Positions 21,301-29,751 are shown, counted from the stretch's first letter. The stretch is DNA of 64,000 nucleotides from Flavobacterium coralii (GCF_019891545.1 NZ_JAHDIU010000001.1:248001-312000), one strand, 5' to 3'. Made by a program: numbers and translations. Notes: a model not told the origin generated them from the letters alone.

Positions 21301-23305
21301 TTTGAACGGTTACTGTATAAGTACCTCCTGCAAGGTTCTCAAATAACGGGCTTGTCTGAAAATCTGTTCCGTTAATGCTGTATTCTAAACCGGCCTCTAA
21401 CGGAGCCGTTATCTCTATACTTCCCGAAGCTACTGTACAGCTTGGCTGGGTTACCGTAGTAATGGCTACATCGGGCGCAAGCGGCGACGGAGGCACTATA
21501 ACCGGCATAGTTGATAAACATCCTGTAGAGGACTGTATATATAAAGTATATGTACCCGGATTTAATCCTGTAATGGTAGTATTGGCGCTAAAATCAGTTC
21601 CGTTAAGGCTATAAGTTAAATCATCACCTATAGAAGCTGTAATTTGTATGCTTCCGCTGTTTGGCGTACAGGTTGGCGCGGTAGGTATAACTACTGCAAC
21701 AGGCAGCGGAGAAACAGTTAATTGAGCCGCATCGCTTATTAGTGTACACGAAGCAGATTCTATTTCGCAATAGTACTGGCTGCCGTTAAGCGACATCATT
21801 GCATCCAGTACAGTTAGTGTATTGGTAGTAGCTCCTGAAAAGTCGGCTCCGTCAGTAACGTTAACCCAAACGCCTGAAGCATTAAGTGTTTTCCACTGGT
21901 AAGTAAAACCTGTTGGGTTGGTTATCTGAACTGTAAATACCGCTTCTTCACCTTCGCAAACGCTTTGGCTTACCGGCTCTTGTACTATTACATTAGAAAG
22001 CTGAATATTATGGATACCCAGGTTTGTGCAGTTGTCAATATTAGGATCAAAGTCAATAAAGTTCCAGTCTCCTGTATTATAAGTAACATTAGGTGCCTGA
22101 GCATTTGGTATTCTTATAACATCATAGCCTGTATCGTTAGGAGCTCTTGCTATATCTATAATTACACCGCTTTTGCGAAGTTTTATCTCATCATTAGCAT
22201 TGATACCTGTTGAAATACTTGCCTGTGGTGTGTTAGAACATCCCGGAGTATCTCCAAAATTACTTATAACAAGATAAGTAGAAAATGGCGCTATAGAGCC
22301 AGGAAGTGTTACCGTTGAAGATGGTGCTGCATCGCCAATTGTACCATACCTTTCCAAAACATATTGTCCGCCAAAGGTAATTGTGTTAGGTGTAGGGTTG
22401 TATAGCTCAATCATGCCATAACTACCGGGGGTATGGTCATATAGTTCTGATATAAATACTTCCGTAGAGTTGCCAAGATCAGGGCAGTCTGAAGCTAAAA
22501 TGGTAAATGAAGCTGTATCTGCCTCACAGCCATTACTTGTAATTGTTATAGGGCCAGAAGTTGCATTATGCGGAACTACCGCTTTAAGCATTTCATTAGA
22601 AACAACGGTAAAACCAGCAGCAGGGGTACCGTTAAAAGACACGGCTGTTGTGCCTGTGCCTGCTGTAAAGCCACTACCGTTTATGGTTACCACTGTTTCA
22701 GCCGGACCGCTTGCAGGGCTTATAGAGGCTACTGTTGGCGGCACACACGCATCGGTTACTGTACCGTTAAGTGTAAAGTTATCTAAAGCGAAAGAACCGT
22801 TTCCTAAAGGATTGGTAAGGGTAATAACAACATTTACAGTGCCAGTAAGCCCGGTAACAGGGTTTGTAACGGCTGTAGTACCTATTGCAGCACCCGTAGA
22901 GGGTACTGTACCACTACCTACTGCTGTGCCATTAATGGCCATGCTCCAGTTTTGAGGGCCTACCGTAGAGCGTTGCCTCCAGAAGTTATATGATGCTATA
23001 CTTAATTCTTTACCCGGTGCCACATTAAATGTAAGTGTCATTGTGGCTCCCGCAGTAGCAGCCGGATGCCCAAGTGCCTGGCCTGACTGGCCTGTATAGC
23101 TTACCCAGATGCCTAAATTATTTGTCCATTCAGAATTTGAGATATCCGGACTTGAAACTGTTGGCGCAACTGTATACGGATAGCTCGTTATTGGCGTAGT
23201 GCCAAAATCGTGCTGGTAAATTTGTGCAGTAGCGCTAAGGCACAACATGAGCATGAGTGCCTGCAACAATCCCGATAATTTTAGTCGCGATGTAGTTTTT
23301 TTCAT
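18398..23305 (-). CDS. Giant SprB-like adhesin paralog, T9SS type B C-terminus
   Basis: The 1635-residue protein repeats the architecture of its downstream neighbour: signal peptide (ending SATAQ), beta-sandwich (YQHDFG to LDNFTLNG, ~29-185), IPT/TIG (~190-270), lamin-tail (~280-420, VFISELYDHTPGSYGMIELY), Ig-like (~440-530), SprB-like repeats (~533-1460, twelve copies), a PKD/Ig-like module, and a type B sorting domain (PRGISPNNDGDNDTFDLTG to YINREQ). The repeats are 76-78 residues, each with two cysteines. The middle five are close to identical, sharing YSINGTDFQTGTTF. It is probably exported by T9SS and displayed on the surface as an adhesin. It has its own terminator and lies 176 bases before the next gene, so it is likely monocistronic. 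The ligand is unknown. Confidence 0.9.
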   Translation of the reverse strand: MKKTTSRLKLSGLLQALMLMLCLSATAQIYQHDFGTTPITSYPYTVAPTVSSPDISNSEWTNNLGIWVSYTGQSGQALGHPAATAGATMTLTFNVAPGKELSIASYNFWRQRSTVGPQNWSMAINGTAVGSGTVPSTGAAIGTTAVTNPVTGLTGTVNVVITLTNPLGNGSFALDNFTLNGTVTDACVPPTVASISPASGPAETVVTINGSGFTAGTGTTAVSFNGTPAAGFTVVSNEMLKAVVPHNATSGPITITSNGCEADTASFTILASDCPDLGNSTEVFISELYDHTPGSYGMIELYNPTPNTITFGGQYVLERYGTIGDAAPSSTVTLPGSIAPFSTYLVISNFGDTPGCSNTPQASISTGINANDEIKLRKSGVIIDIARAPNDTGYDVIRIPNAQAPNVTYNTGDWNFIDFDPNIDNCTNLGIHNIQLSNVIVQEPVSQSVCEGEEAVFTVQITNPTGFTYQWKTLNASGVWVNVTDGADFSGATTNTLTVLDAMMSLNGSQYYCEIESASCTLISDAAQLTVSPLPVAVVIPTAPTCTPNSGSIQITASIGDDLTYSLNGTDFSANTTITGLNPGTYTLYIQSSTGCLSTMPVIVPPSPLAPDVAITTVTQPSCTVASGSIEITAPLEAGLEYSINGTDFQTSPLFENLAGGTYTVTVQNALGCVSVTAPIVIDDAPVIPAVATTTVTQPTCTTGGIIEVTAPLGADYTYSIDGLDFQATTTFSGLAPGTYTVIVSHIDGCTSETSDIIINPTPAGPAIATTTVTQATCTTGGSIVVTAPLGAGLEYSINGTDFQTGTTFNNVIAGTYTVTVQNADGCTSETADIVIDPAPNAPAVATTTVTQPNCTTTTGTIQVTAPLGAGLEYSINGTDFQTGTTFSGLAAGTYTVTVMNADGCISETTDIILTPVSTPAVATTTVTQPTCTTAGIIQVTAPLGAGLEYSINGTDFQTGTTFSGLTQGTYTVTVQNAEGCTSVTSNITINAAPAAPAVATTTVTQPTCTTAGIIEVTAPLGAGLEYSINGTDFQTGTTFSGLTQGTYTVTVQNTDGCTSVTANITIDATPTAPAVATTTVTQPTCTTAGIIEVTAPLGAGLEYSINGTDFQTGTTFSGLTEGSYTITVQNAGGCTSVTDAIIINEAPVLPDAPVVTVTNPACGETSGTIEVTSPIGATTMYSINGTDFQLSNIFNVAPGTYTVTVMISMDCTASTSGIVVEPAPTTPDVAAVTVTQPTCTTAGIIEVTAPTGAGLTYSIDGTTFQSATTFSGLTPGQTYTVTVQNAGGCTSVTSDIIINNIPAGPAVAVTTVTQPTCALATGTIEITAPIDPTFTYSIDGTTFQSGTLFTGLAPDIYTVTVRNADGCTSTVDVIIDEPTGAEVATYIETQPTCTITTGMIEVIAPAGAGFSYSIDGGANYQPTRFFDNLAPGSYTITVQNPDGCTSETEVIIIDEVPTPPVVTGVQGCTETTFGTTYLLETAVTGSASEIVSYTWRRGNNVVGSEETFDASAYTLNNNIDASQYPLEFTVTVTNAAGCEATYTFSVEHTFCMIPRGISPNNDGDNDTFDLTGLGATKVTIFNRYGKEVYSRSNYINEWMGQSDSGDELPTGTYFYVVETASDSKTGWVYINREQ
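19853..21010 (-). repeat. Five near-identical ~231-bp SprB-like modules
   Basis: The landmark CCTGTCTGG recurs at 19965, 20196, 20427, 20655 and 20889, at spacings of 231, 231, 228 and 234 bases. Modules therefore vary by one codon. More diverged modules flank this core on both sides within the same gene. The outer boundaries given are approximate. Confidence 0.85.
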
Positions 23306-23534
23306 AGATGATTCTTTTTTGTTTACTATTGCTGAAAATGCCGCGCAAGTTACAAGAACAAATTAATAAGTTTATTATGACAGCCTTATTTTATTGTTAT
23401 GTATTTTGCGGAACCTGATTATATTGGGCTAAAGTACCACATTAAAAGCCAAAATTGTGATAAAGAAAACATTATGAAAGCATAAAGTTTTATAAAAGGT
23501 AATGTTAAGTGTCTTAAAATCAGATAAATAAAAA

Positions 23535-23556
23535 AACGGGAGGCATGCCTCCCGTT
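23535..23556 (-). terminator. Terminator of the 1022-aa T9SS protein gene
   Basis: A perfect 22-base palindrome (GGGAGG and CCTCCC with flanking AAC/GTT) lies 26 bases past the minus-strand stop and runs into a T-tract on that strand. Confidence 0.85.
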
Positions 23557-23581
23557 CCTTTTAAATTTATGTTGTAAGCAA

Positions 23582-26500
23582 TTATTTTATAACCACTTTT
23601 TTAGTAACAACATTTTCACCAGATGTTATAACCACCATGTAAACACCTTGTACGGCATTTTCCATTTTTAGGCTTTCCCTTCCGGTTATTTTTTTAGAAA
23701 GTACTTTTTTGCCAAGTGCATCAAATACAGTTACATCAGCGTTAGCTTCTGTAGACGGAAGCTCTACCATAAACTCACCGTTGTTAGGGTTAGGATAAAG
23801 CATTACTTCTGAAGAACCGGCAGTAAAGTTGTTTTCTTTGGCATCTTTAGTATCTTCTGCAGGAAGCATTGCCTGCCTTGCTGAAGAACCAGAATAACAA
23901 TCCCAAGCTATATCATCTATGAGAGTCCTGTTACCACTGTTCTCTATTTCAATAGTAACATCGCCTGTTACATTGATTACTTCAGAGAACTGGGTAGGAG
24001 TAGTGCTTGATACTGTAATATCGCCACCAAACTGAACACCGTTTACAAATACCTTAAGCGTAGAGTTGTTGCTGAATACCCTTGCATAGTTAAATGTAAG
24101 TGTACCGATACCGCCTGATACAGCAGTTACGTTAGTTAAAGAACCATTCCTTACACAGATAGCATCATCATTAAGGTTTTGGTCAGTCCTTGCGTCTGTA
24201 GCAGTCCAAACAACACCATTGTCACCAGTCCAGGTCCTTGTAGTATAGTTACTTTGGTTTGTACCCATGTTGCTGAAAGATTCAGAACCACCAATACACG
24301 GAGCTTCAGTAGTCTGTAGTTCATCTATAATACTTGTTGCAGAATATACCGGGCCGCCAAAGCAGTCAACAGAGTTGTAAGTAAAGATGTATACAGGGTA
24401 AGCAGTTGAAGCAGCAAGATCAGCTACAGAGAAGCTTGCGCTGCTGCCTGAATATACTACAGTAGCATCTCCAAGAGTACTTCCGGCAGTATAAGTTGTA
24501 CCATCTACAGGCGTACCAACAGTTGTACCTGATATAAGTACTAAAGCAAGGTATCCGTCAGCGGCAGAGTTACCTGTAACAGTTACATCAGCAGATGTAT
24601 CAGTAACATTAGCATAGTCAACAGATCCGTCAGCATCAGGAGCAACACATGCAACCTGTGCAGTAGCATTAAGGTTAACAACACAGTTAGACTCGTCAGC
24701 GTCATCGCTAACTATTGTAAGTGTAGCAGGATATACCGCAGCGGCAGCGCTGTTAAACCTTACAGTAACATCCTGAGTTCCCTGAGGAGCTATAACAAAA
24801 GATGTATTTACCGGGCTAACAACAGCATAAGTACTGTCGCTAACAATCAGATCGCTAATAGTAAGATCTAAAGCACCCCTGTTTTGTATTGTAAATGTAC
24901 GCTCGTTATCTACACCTGCAAGTACGTTACCGAACTCAAGGTTAAAGTTGCCACACTGTTGGGCAGAAAGGTTGCTGTCAAGAAGTTGTATTTCCTGAGT
25001 AGTTGGTACCTGGTAGCAGTTCCAAACCACGTCATCAATAATAGTCCTGTTGCCACTGTTTTCTATTTCTACAGTAACATCTCCGGCTACGTCAACAACA
25101 ACTGAATATTCAGAAGGTGTAGTTTCTGAAACTGTTACGTCAGAACCGTACTGAACACCGTTTACGAATACCTTAAGTGTAGAGTTACCAGTAAATACTC
25201 TTGCATAGCTAAAAGTAAGTGTACCTATACCGCCTGTTACCGGTGTAGTGTTAGTAAGAGAACCTGTCCTTATGGCAATAGCATCGCCGTTAAGTTCCTG
25301 GTCTGTCCTTGCGTCAGTAGCTTCCCACTCAACGCCGTTATCGCCTGTCCATGTCCTTACAGCATAGCTGCTAAGGTTGCTTCCCATGTTAGAGAACGTT
25401 TCGTTAGCGCCAATACATGGAGCAACAGGAGTAGTAAATCCGATTATTGCAGGGTTGGCAGCATAAAGCGGTCCACCTGTACAGTCAACATTATTGAAAG
25501 GGAAAACAAACACATTGTAGTCGCTGTCCTCTTCAAGGCCAGATAGTGTAAATTCAGCAGCAGCACCAACATAAGCTACAACACCTCCACCAAGAGTATC
25601 GTTAACAGCATAGTTAACAGTATCTGAAGGGTTAGCAGTAAGAGAGCTGTTAAAGCTGATTACAGCAAGATAGTTATCAGCTACTGTACCTGTTACAGTA
25701 ATATCAGCAGATGCAGCAGTAACGTTGGTTGCATCTATCTCATCAGTATCAGCAGGAGCAACACATGCACCAAGAGCTGTACCGGTAAGATTAACTACAC
25801 ACTCAGCCTCGTTGGCATCATTGCTTGCAATTGTAAGGGTAGCCGGTTTTTGGCCTGCTGTAGTACCTTCAAAACGAACAAGTACTATAGAAGAATTGGA
25901 TGGAGCAACAGAGAATGAGCCTGTTGGAGAAACAACTGAATAGTTGATGGTGTCACTTAGTGTAAGGCTGCTTACATTCAGGTTTTGTGTACCTGTATTT
26001 TTGATGTAAAATATAGCATCATTGTAAGAGTTTACCGGGTGAGAACCAAAGTTTACAGTAAGGCTCTCGCAGTCAAAGTTATTGTTACCTGCATCAGCTA
26101 TCTGTAATTCAGGTGCAGAAACGGCAGAATAGCAGTTCCACTGTACGTTATCAATTACAGTCCTGTTACCGCTGTTTTGAAGTTCTATAACAACATTGCC
26201 AGAAACATTTACTAACTGGGTAAAAGTAGTTGGAGTCTCTGAAGAAACAGTAATATTACCACCATACTGAACACCGTTTACAAAAAGTTTTAAAGTTGAG
26301 TTTCCTGAAAAAACCCTTTTATAGTCGAAACTGATAGTACCTACACCGCCTGTAATTGTAGAGGTAGTTTTTACAGTACCTGTGCGCACTGCAATTGCCT
26401 TACCTATTAAAGTCTGGTCGGTCCTTGCATCAGTAGCCTGCCAGCTAACACCGTTATCACCTGTCCAGGTGCGTGTAGCGTAGTTTGTTGCGGCAGTGCC

Positions 26501-26650
26501 AATGTTAGTAAATGATTCTGAACCACCTCCTGTACATTCTACAATGGCAGAAGATGCCCCGAAAATTCCCGTTATGGTATTCAGGTTACCAAAAGAAAGC
26601 CCGGTAATACCAGCGAAGGCAAGGGCTATTAATAATCTTTTTTTAAACAT
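23582..26650 (-). CDS. Secreted protein with triplicated module and T9SS type A sorting domain
   Basis: The 1022-residue protein has a signal-like N-terminus (MFKKRLLIALAFAGITGLSF). It then carries three copies of a ~130-residue module at about 40-172, 412-543 and 785-916. Each copy has TWTGDNGV, TDARTDQ, FVNGVQ and NSGNRT in order and ends in a tryptophan/cysteine motif (WNCY or WDCY). Between copies lie a choice-of-anchor-D-like Ig domain (VNFGSHPVNSYNDAIFYIKN, ~190-290) and a fibronectin III-like domain. The T9SS type A sorting domain fills the end (MLYPNPNNGEFMVELPS to KKVVIK). The module resembles a galactose-binding/CBM-like sandwich, so it may bind glycans; no catalytic residues are seen. 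It has its own promoter candidate and terminator. Confidence 0.87.
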   Translation of the reverse strand: MFKKRLLIALAFAGITGLSFGNLNTITGIFGASSAIVECTGGGSESFTNIGTAATNYATRTWTGDNGVSWQATDARTDQTLIGKAIAVRTGTVKTTSTITGGVGTISFDYKRVFSGNSTLKLFVNGVQYGGNITVSSETPTTFTQLVNVSGNVVIELQNSGNRTVIDNVQWNCYSAVSAPELQIADAGNNNFDCESLTVNFGSHPVNSYNDAIFYIKNTGTQNLNVSSLTLSDTINYSVVSPTGSFSVAPSNSSIVLVRFEGTTAGQKPATLTIASNDANEAECVVNLTGTALGACVAPADTDEIDATNVTAASADITVTGTVADNYLAVISFNSSLTANPSDTVNYAVNDTLGGGVVAYVGAAAEFTLSGLEEDSDYNVFVFPFNNVDCTGGPLYAANPAIIGFTTPVAPCIGANETFSNMGSNLSSYAVRTWTGDNGVEWEATDARTDQELNGDAIAIRTGSLTNTTPVTGGIGTLTFSYARVFTGNSTLKVFVNGVQYGSDVTVSETTPSEYSVVVDVAGDVTVEIENSGNRTIIDDVVWNCYQVPTTQEIQLLDSNLSAQQCGNFNLEFGNVLAGVDNERTFTIQNRGALDLTISDLIVSDSTYAVVSPVNTSFVIAPQGTQDVTVRFNSAAAAVYPATLTIVSDDADESNCVVNLNATAQVACVAPDADGSVDYANVTDTSADVTVTGNSAADGYLALVLISGTTVGTPVDGTTYTAGSTLGDATVVYSGSSASFSVADLAASTAYPVYIFTYNSVDCFGGPVYSATSIIDELQTTEAPCIGGSESFSNMGTNQSNYTTRTWTGDNGVVWTATDARTDQNLNDDAICVRNGSLTNVTAVSGGIGTLTFNYARVFSNNSTLKVFVNGVQFGGDITVSSTTPTQFSEVINVTGDVTIEIENSGNRTLIDDIAWDCYSGSSARQAMLPAEDTKDAKENNFTAGSSEVMLYPNPNNGEFMVELPSTEANADVTVFDALGKKVLSKKITGRESLKMENAVQGVYMVVITSGENVVTKKVVIK
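23896..26530 (-). repeat. Three ~400-bp repeats with ~1.12-kb period inside one gene
   Basis: Copies lie at about 26131-26530, 25013-25415 and 23896-24300. They are similar in both DNA and protein, with a period of about 372 codons that includes the intervening Ig and fibronectin-like domains. The third copy is followed directly by the sorting domain instead of another Ig/fibronectin pair. Boundaries are approximate. Confidence 0.85.
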
Positions 26651-26726
26651 AATAATTAAGATTAAGAGTTGGATAAATAGTTGTTTTAAAGCTTTTTATA
26701 CCTGCAGGGTTTGTTGCTTTAGTATC

Positions 26727-26734
26727 CAAAATTA
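26727..26734 (-). promoter_or_regulatory. Candidate -7 promoter box of the 1022-aa T9SS gene
   Basis: The coding strand reads TAATTTTG (TAnnTTTG consensus) about 77 bases before the start codon. It sits in the same 10-base context (CCAAAATTAA on the plus strand) as the box upstream of the adhesin at 18221. No convincing -33 element was found. Confidence 0.45.
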
Positions 26735-26881
26735 ATCTTAAAGCCATTTACTAAAACGTTTTTTTAGCTAAGAATTTATTATGTTAATGTTACTAAAAAA
26801 CTGATTATTAACTATTTAATAAATATTAATTAGCTTCATAACTACATTATTACGGCAACATTAATAATTGTTAATAAAAAA

Positions 26882-26910
26882 AGCAGCGGGCCAAATTAAG
26901 GCACACTGCT
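26882..26910 (-). terminator. Terminator of the beta-propeller T9SS gene
   Basis: An imperfect stem (26882-26892 with 26900-26910) with a 7-base loop precedes a run of A on the plus strand (T on the transcribed sense). It lies 25 bases after the minus-strand stop. Confidence 0.7.
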
Positions 26911-26934
26911 AAATTTTTTTATGGAGTAAAAAAC

Positions 26935-28494
26935 TTATTTTTTTATAAATTTTACCGACTCAAATCCGTTTATTATAATTGTATAAACACCTGAAGGTAA
27001 TTCTTTTACAGCCAAAGGCTCACCCTGCTGTACGGTTACTTGCTTAACCATCTGCCCTAAAGTATTATAAACAGTACATTGCATATTGTCTGTACCGGTA
27101 GCAGATAAGTAAATAATATCGGTTGCAGGATTAGGGTAAACATGCGGCTTTACCGATTTTGGAGTTTGCACATCCATTGTTGCAGCGGCTATTTTAGCTA
27201 AAAACGGATAATATTGCCCTGTTGCTGATGTATGTGTTATACTTCCGAATGTAATATCGCCAAAGGCCATACCTGTCATATATACGTCTCCGTTATTGTT
27301 TACTGAAACTGCATCTGCACGATTAAAACCGTCTCCTGTGGCTGTAAAGGCTTTAACTATTTCGCCGTCAGGGTTATACTTTAATACAAGTACATCCCTT
27401 CCTGTAGTGCCGCTGTTAGTGCTTATACCATTGCCCCAGTTAATGTCTATTGCAGTTGAGCCTGAAAAATAAACATTCCCCTGGCTGTCTATATCCAGAA
27501 AGTTTCTGTGTCCCGGAACTGCTATACCACTGCCCGGCACTTCGCGCACCCACACAAAATTACCCTCTGCATTTAGCCTTGCAACAAAAAAGTCTTCAAA
27601 ACCGGACACCGGCCCTTCCGCCTGTATAGTATCAAACAGTATATTTTCAAAGAGGTTACCGCTTAAATAGACTTCATCAGGCGATTTGGTTACCACCTGC
27701 ATAGCGGGGCAGGTTATATCTTCTAAGAACTTTACCCACTGGTAAACACCTGTGTTGGAATATTTGGCTATATAGGTATCATAAGCAAATCCTGAGTCTT
27801 CAGTGACACCTGCAAAAGTAGCATTAAAGTTACTACAGGAGCCGGCGCTGTATATGTTGCCTTCACTGTCAACACTTAAAGACGTTATCCTGCCTACATT
27901 TAACTGCTCAATTGTGTAAAGAAAATTATTGAATTTAGAATATGCTGAAATATAGGAATTCATGAAGTTACCATATCCTATATATATGGTGTCGTTTTCA
28001 TCAACTGCAATTGCACTGAATTCATTCACATCGCTGCCTTCTGTTTCGTTCAGCTCAATAGGCTCATACCATACTAAATCTCCCTCTGCATTAAACTTAG
28101 CCAGCAGCCATTTTTCTCCGTTTGTTGTAGTGAGCGTTACATCATCTACTGTAATGGTTTCTATATAGCTTAAAGCCATAATGGTATTGCCTTCCGAATC
28201 TGCCGCTATGCAGTGAGATGCTGCCTTACCCGTAATTTCTTTAATAAAAGCAGGCTCGCCATCGGCTGTATATTTTATAAAGTGGAGCTTGCCCATTATA
28301 CTGTTATAGGGCACAGCATCATCTTTAAACCCTAAAAAATATACATTGCCCTGTGCATCAGTAGTGGTAGAATAGCCTACCATTTGAGGGTTCATGCTGA
28401 GGTTTATAGCAGGTGTTTTTATCCAAGCAGCTTCCTGGCTATATACTGCTGCTCCAAAAAGTAAAGTAAGTGCTAAAGAAGTAATTTTTTTCAT
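26935..28494 (-). CDS. Secreted beta-propeller (SBBP-like) protein, T9SS type A sorting domain
   Basis: The 519-residue protein has a signal peptide (MKKITSLALTLLFGAAVYSQ) and a series of propeller blades with the recurrent pattern GNVYFSG / AKYSNTGVYQWVK (for example DSEGNIYSAG, DEVYLSG, GDVYMTG). A type A sorting domain closes it (VYPNPATDIIYLSATG to VKFIKK). The blades resemble the SBBP/NHL-like repeats common in flavobacterial secreted proteins. No enzyme motif is visible. The protein probably mediates binding or scaffolding outside the cell; its real function is unknown. It is the first gene of the cargo block in transcription order, with a promoter box 16-23 bases before the start codon. 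Confidence 0.87.
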   Translation of the reverse strand: MKKITSLALTLLFGAAVYSQEAAWIKTPAINLSMNPQMVGYSTTTDAQGNVYFLGFKDDAVPYNSIMGKLHFIKYTADGEPAFIKEITGKAASHCIAADSEGNTIMALSYIETITVDDVTLTTTNGEKWLLAKFNAEGDLVWYEPIELNETEGSDVNEFSAIAVDENDTIYIGYGNFMNSYISAYSKFNNFLYTIEQLNVGRITSLSVDSEGNIYSAGSCSNFNATFAGVTEDSGFAYDTYIAKYSNTGVYQWVKFLEDITCPAMQVVTKSPDEVYLSGNLFENILFDTIQAEGPVSGFEDFFVARLNAEGNFVWVREVPGSGIAVPGHRNFLDIDSQGNVYFSGSTAIDINWGNGISTNSGTTGRDVLVLKYNPDGEIVKAFTATGDGFNRADAVSVNNNGDVYMTGMAFGDITFGSITHTSATGQYYPFLAKIAAATMDVQTPKSVKPHVYPNPATDIIYLSATGTDNMQCTVYNTLGQMVKQVTVQQGEPLAVKELPSGVYTIIINGFESVKFIKK

Positions 28495-28509
28495 GATACT
28501 ATTTTACTT

Positions 28510-28517
28510 CAAAAGTA
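28510..28517 (-). promoter_or_regulatory. Candidate -7 box of the beta-propeller gene
   Basis: The coding strand reads TACTTTTG, an exact TAnnTTTG match, 16 bases before the ATG. Transcription would begin only a few bases upstream of the start codon. No TTG was found at the normal -33 spacing. Confidence 0.5.
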
Positions 28518-28703
28518 TAATGTCATTACGTTATATGTATTGCTTCTTTATTATTTGCTACCTGAAAATTAGTATAAAGGGATTGTGGATGAGTATTTGT
28601 TATCAGTAGGCAGCGTAATAAGTAAAGAAAAAGTAAAAAGTAAGTAAGAGAACTGACACTAAATGTATAGAAAAGTCTATTTGTGTGCTGCTATAAAATA
28701 GAA

Positions 28704-28726
28704 AAAGCCCTGTAAAACAGGGCTTT
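28704..28726 (-). terminator. Terminator of the tRNA Ser-Pro-Arg unit
   Basis: A 9-bp stem (28704-28712 with 28718-28726) with loop TAAAA lies 8 bases downstream of the tRNA-Arg 3' end on the minus strand. The tract beyond the stem is A/T rich. Confidence 0.8.
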
Positions 28727-28733
28727 AAGGTAG

Positions 28734-28807
<74 letters not shown>

Positions 28808-28863
28808 CTAATACGTTACACGCATTAAAAATAAATCCCGCCTTAAGCGGGATATGCAACTTG

Positions 28864-28938
28864 TCGGGGTGGCAGGATTCGAACCTGCGACCTCCTGGTC
28901 CCAAACCAGGCGCGATGACCGGGCTACGCTACACCCCG
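28864..28938 (-). tRNA. tRNA-Pro (anticodon UGG)
   Basis: A 75-base cloverleaf with acceptor CGGGGTG/CACCCCG, anticodon arm CCTGG-TTTGGGA-CCAGG and T loop TTCGAAT. The anticodon is TGG (proline). CCA is not encoded. It lies between the Ser and Arg tRNA genes on the same strand. Confidence 0.97.
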
Positions 28939-28945
28939 AAAGAAG

Positions 28946-29029
28946 CGGAGAGACAGGGATTCGAACCCTGGCGACGATTGCTCGCCGACAGATTAGCAAT
29001 CTGCTCCGTTACCACTCCGGCACCTCTCC
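28946..29029 (-). tRNA. tRNA-Ser (anticodon GCU)
   Basis: An 84-base tRNA with a long variable arm, as expected for serine. The acceptor is GGAGAGG/TCTCTCC, the anticodon arm GCAGA-TTGCTAA-TCTGT and the T arm CAGGG/CCCTG. The anticodon GCT reads AGC/AGU. It is first in the three-tRNA unit, 7 bases before tRNA-Pro. Confidence 0.97.
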
Positions 29030-29167
29030 TTAAGCATCAAGGCTTAGCCTTTTTGCGGTTGCAAATGTAACTTTTTTATTCTAATAAGTGCAACAATTAT
29101 GGTAAGTTTTTTTAATTTTTTTACAACCTAAATTTAAAGTGTTTAACACTCAATATACTACATATTT

Positions 29168-29749
29168 TTATTTTAGGCATTTCAGGTAATTTTTAAAATA
29201 CACTTCAGGAAAATATTCCCTTTTCATAGTTTCACTGTCAATCTCAGAACGTATAGGGTAATCAACTGTCTCTGTAGTGTATTTAACCCTGATAAAAGTA
29301 ATATTAGCTGACTCTAAGTCTTCTATAGAGCCTTTTGTAAAGAGAAACGTACCTGACAATACCCTTAGGTTATTTTTTTCGGCTGCGTCATATATAAGCC
29401 CTGCACAACTGTCGTCAACAGCACTTATAAATGTTACTACTTTACCATTAGTAAGCTGCACATATATTTTAGAATTTTTATCCAGGCAATAAAGTTTCGG
29501 GAAATCTTTGCTTTTTGCCAGCAACTGAAAGTTAAGCAACGGTGTACCGCCACTGTTGGTAAGCGAAAAGAACATGAACTGTGCACTGCCGCCAAACACT
29601 TTTTCATACATCAGGTATTCGCGGGTGGTTTTAAGTTCTGTGCCGTCTTCATTATTTTCTACAGTAAATTCACAATCCTTGTTATCTGTCTGGGCAGTTG
29701 CGTTAATTGTATAAGTAATAAGCAGTAAAAGCAGTAGCAGTTTCTTCAT
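29168..29749 (-). CDS. Secreted or periplasmic protein of unknown function
   Basis: The protein has 193 residues from the chosen ATG at 29747-29749, which opens directly on a signal peptide (MKKLLLLLLLITYTINATAQ). An ATG 18 bases upstream would add six residues before this signal and overlap the upstream gene. The mature part is mixed alpha/beta with two cysteines (KDCEF, DDSCAG). I do not recognise a family. The start lies 2 bases past the methyltransferase stop, so it is the last gene of a three-gene minus-strand unit (AI-2E permease, methyltransferase, this gene). Nothing visible supports a catalytic role. Confidence 0.8.
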   Translation of the reverse strand: MKKLLLLLLLITYTINATAQTDNKDCEFTVENNEDGTELKTTREYLMYEKVFGGSAQFMFFSLTNSGGTPLLNFQLLAKSKDFPKLYCLDKNSKIYVQLTNGKVVTFISAVDDSCAGLIYDAAEKNNLRVLSGTFLFTKGSIEDLESANITFIRVKYTTETVDYPIRSEIDSETMKREYFPEVYFKNYLKCLK

Positions 29750-29751
29750 TA

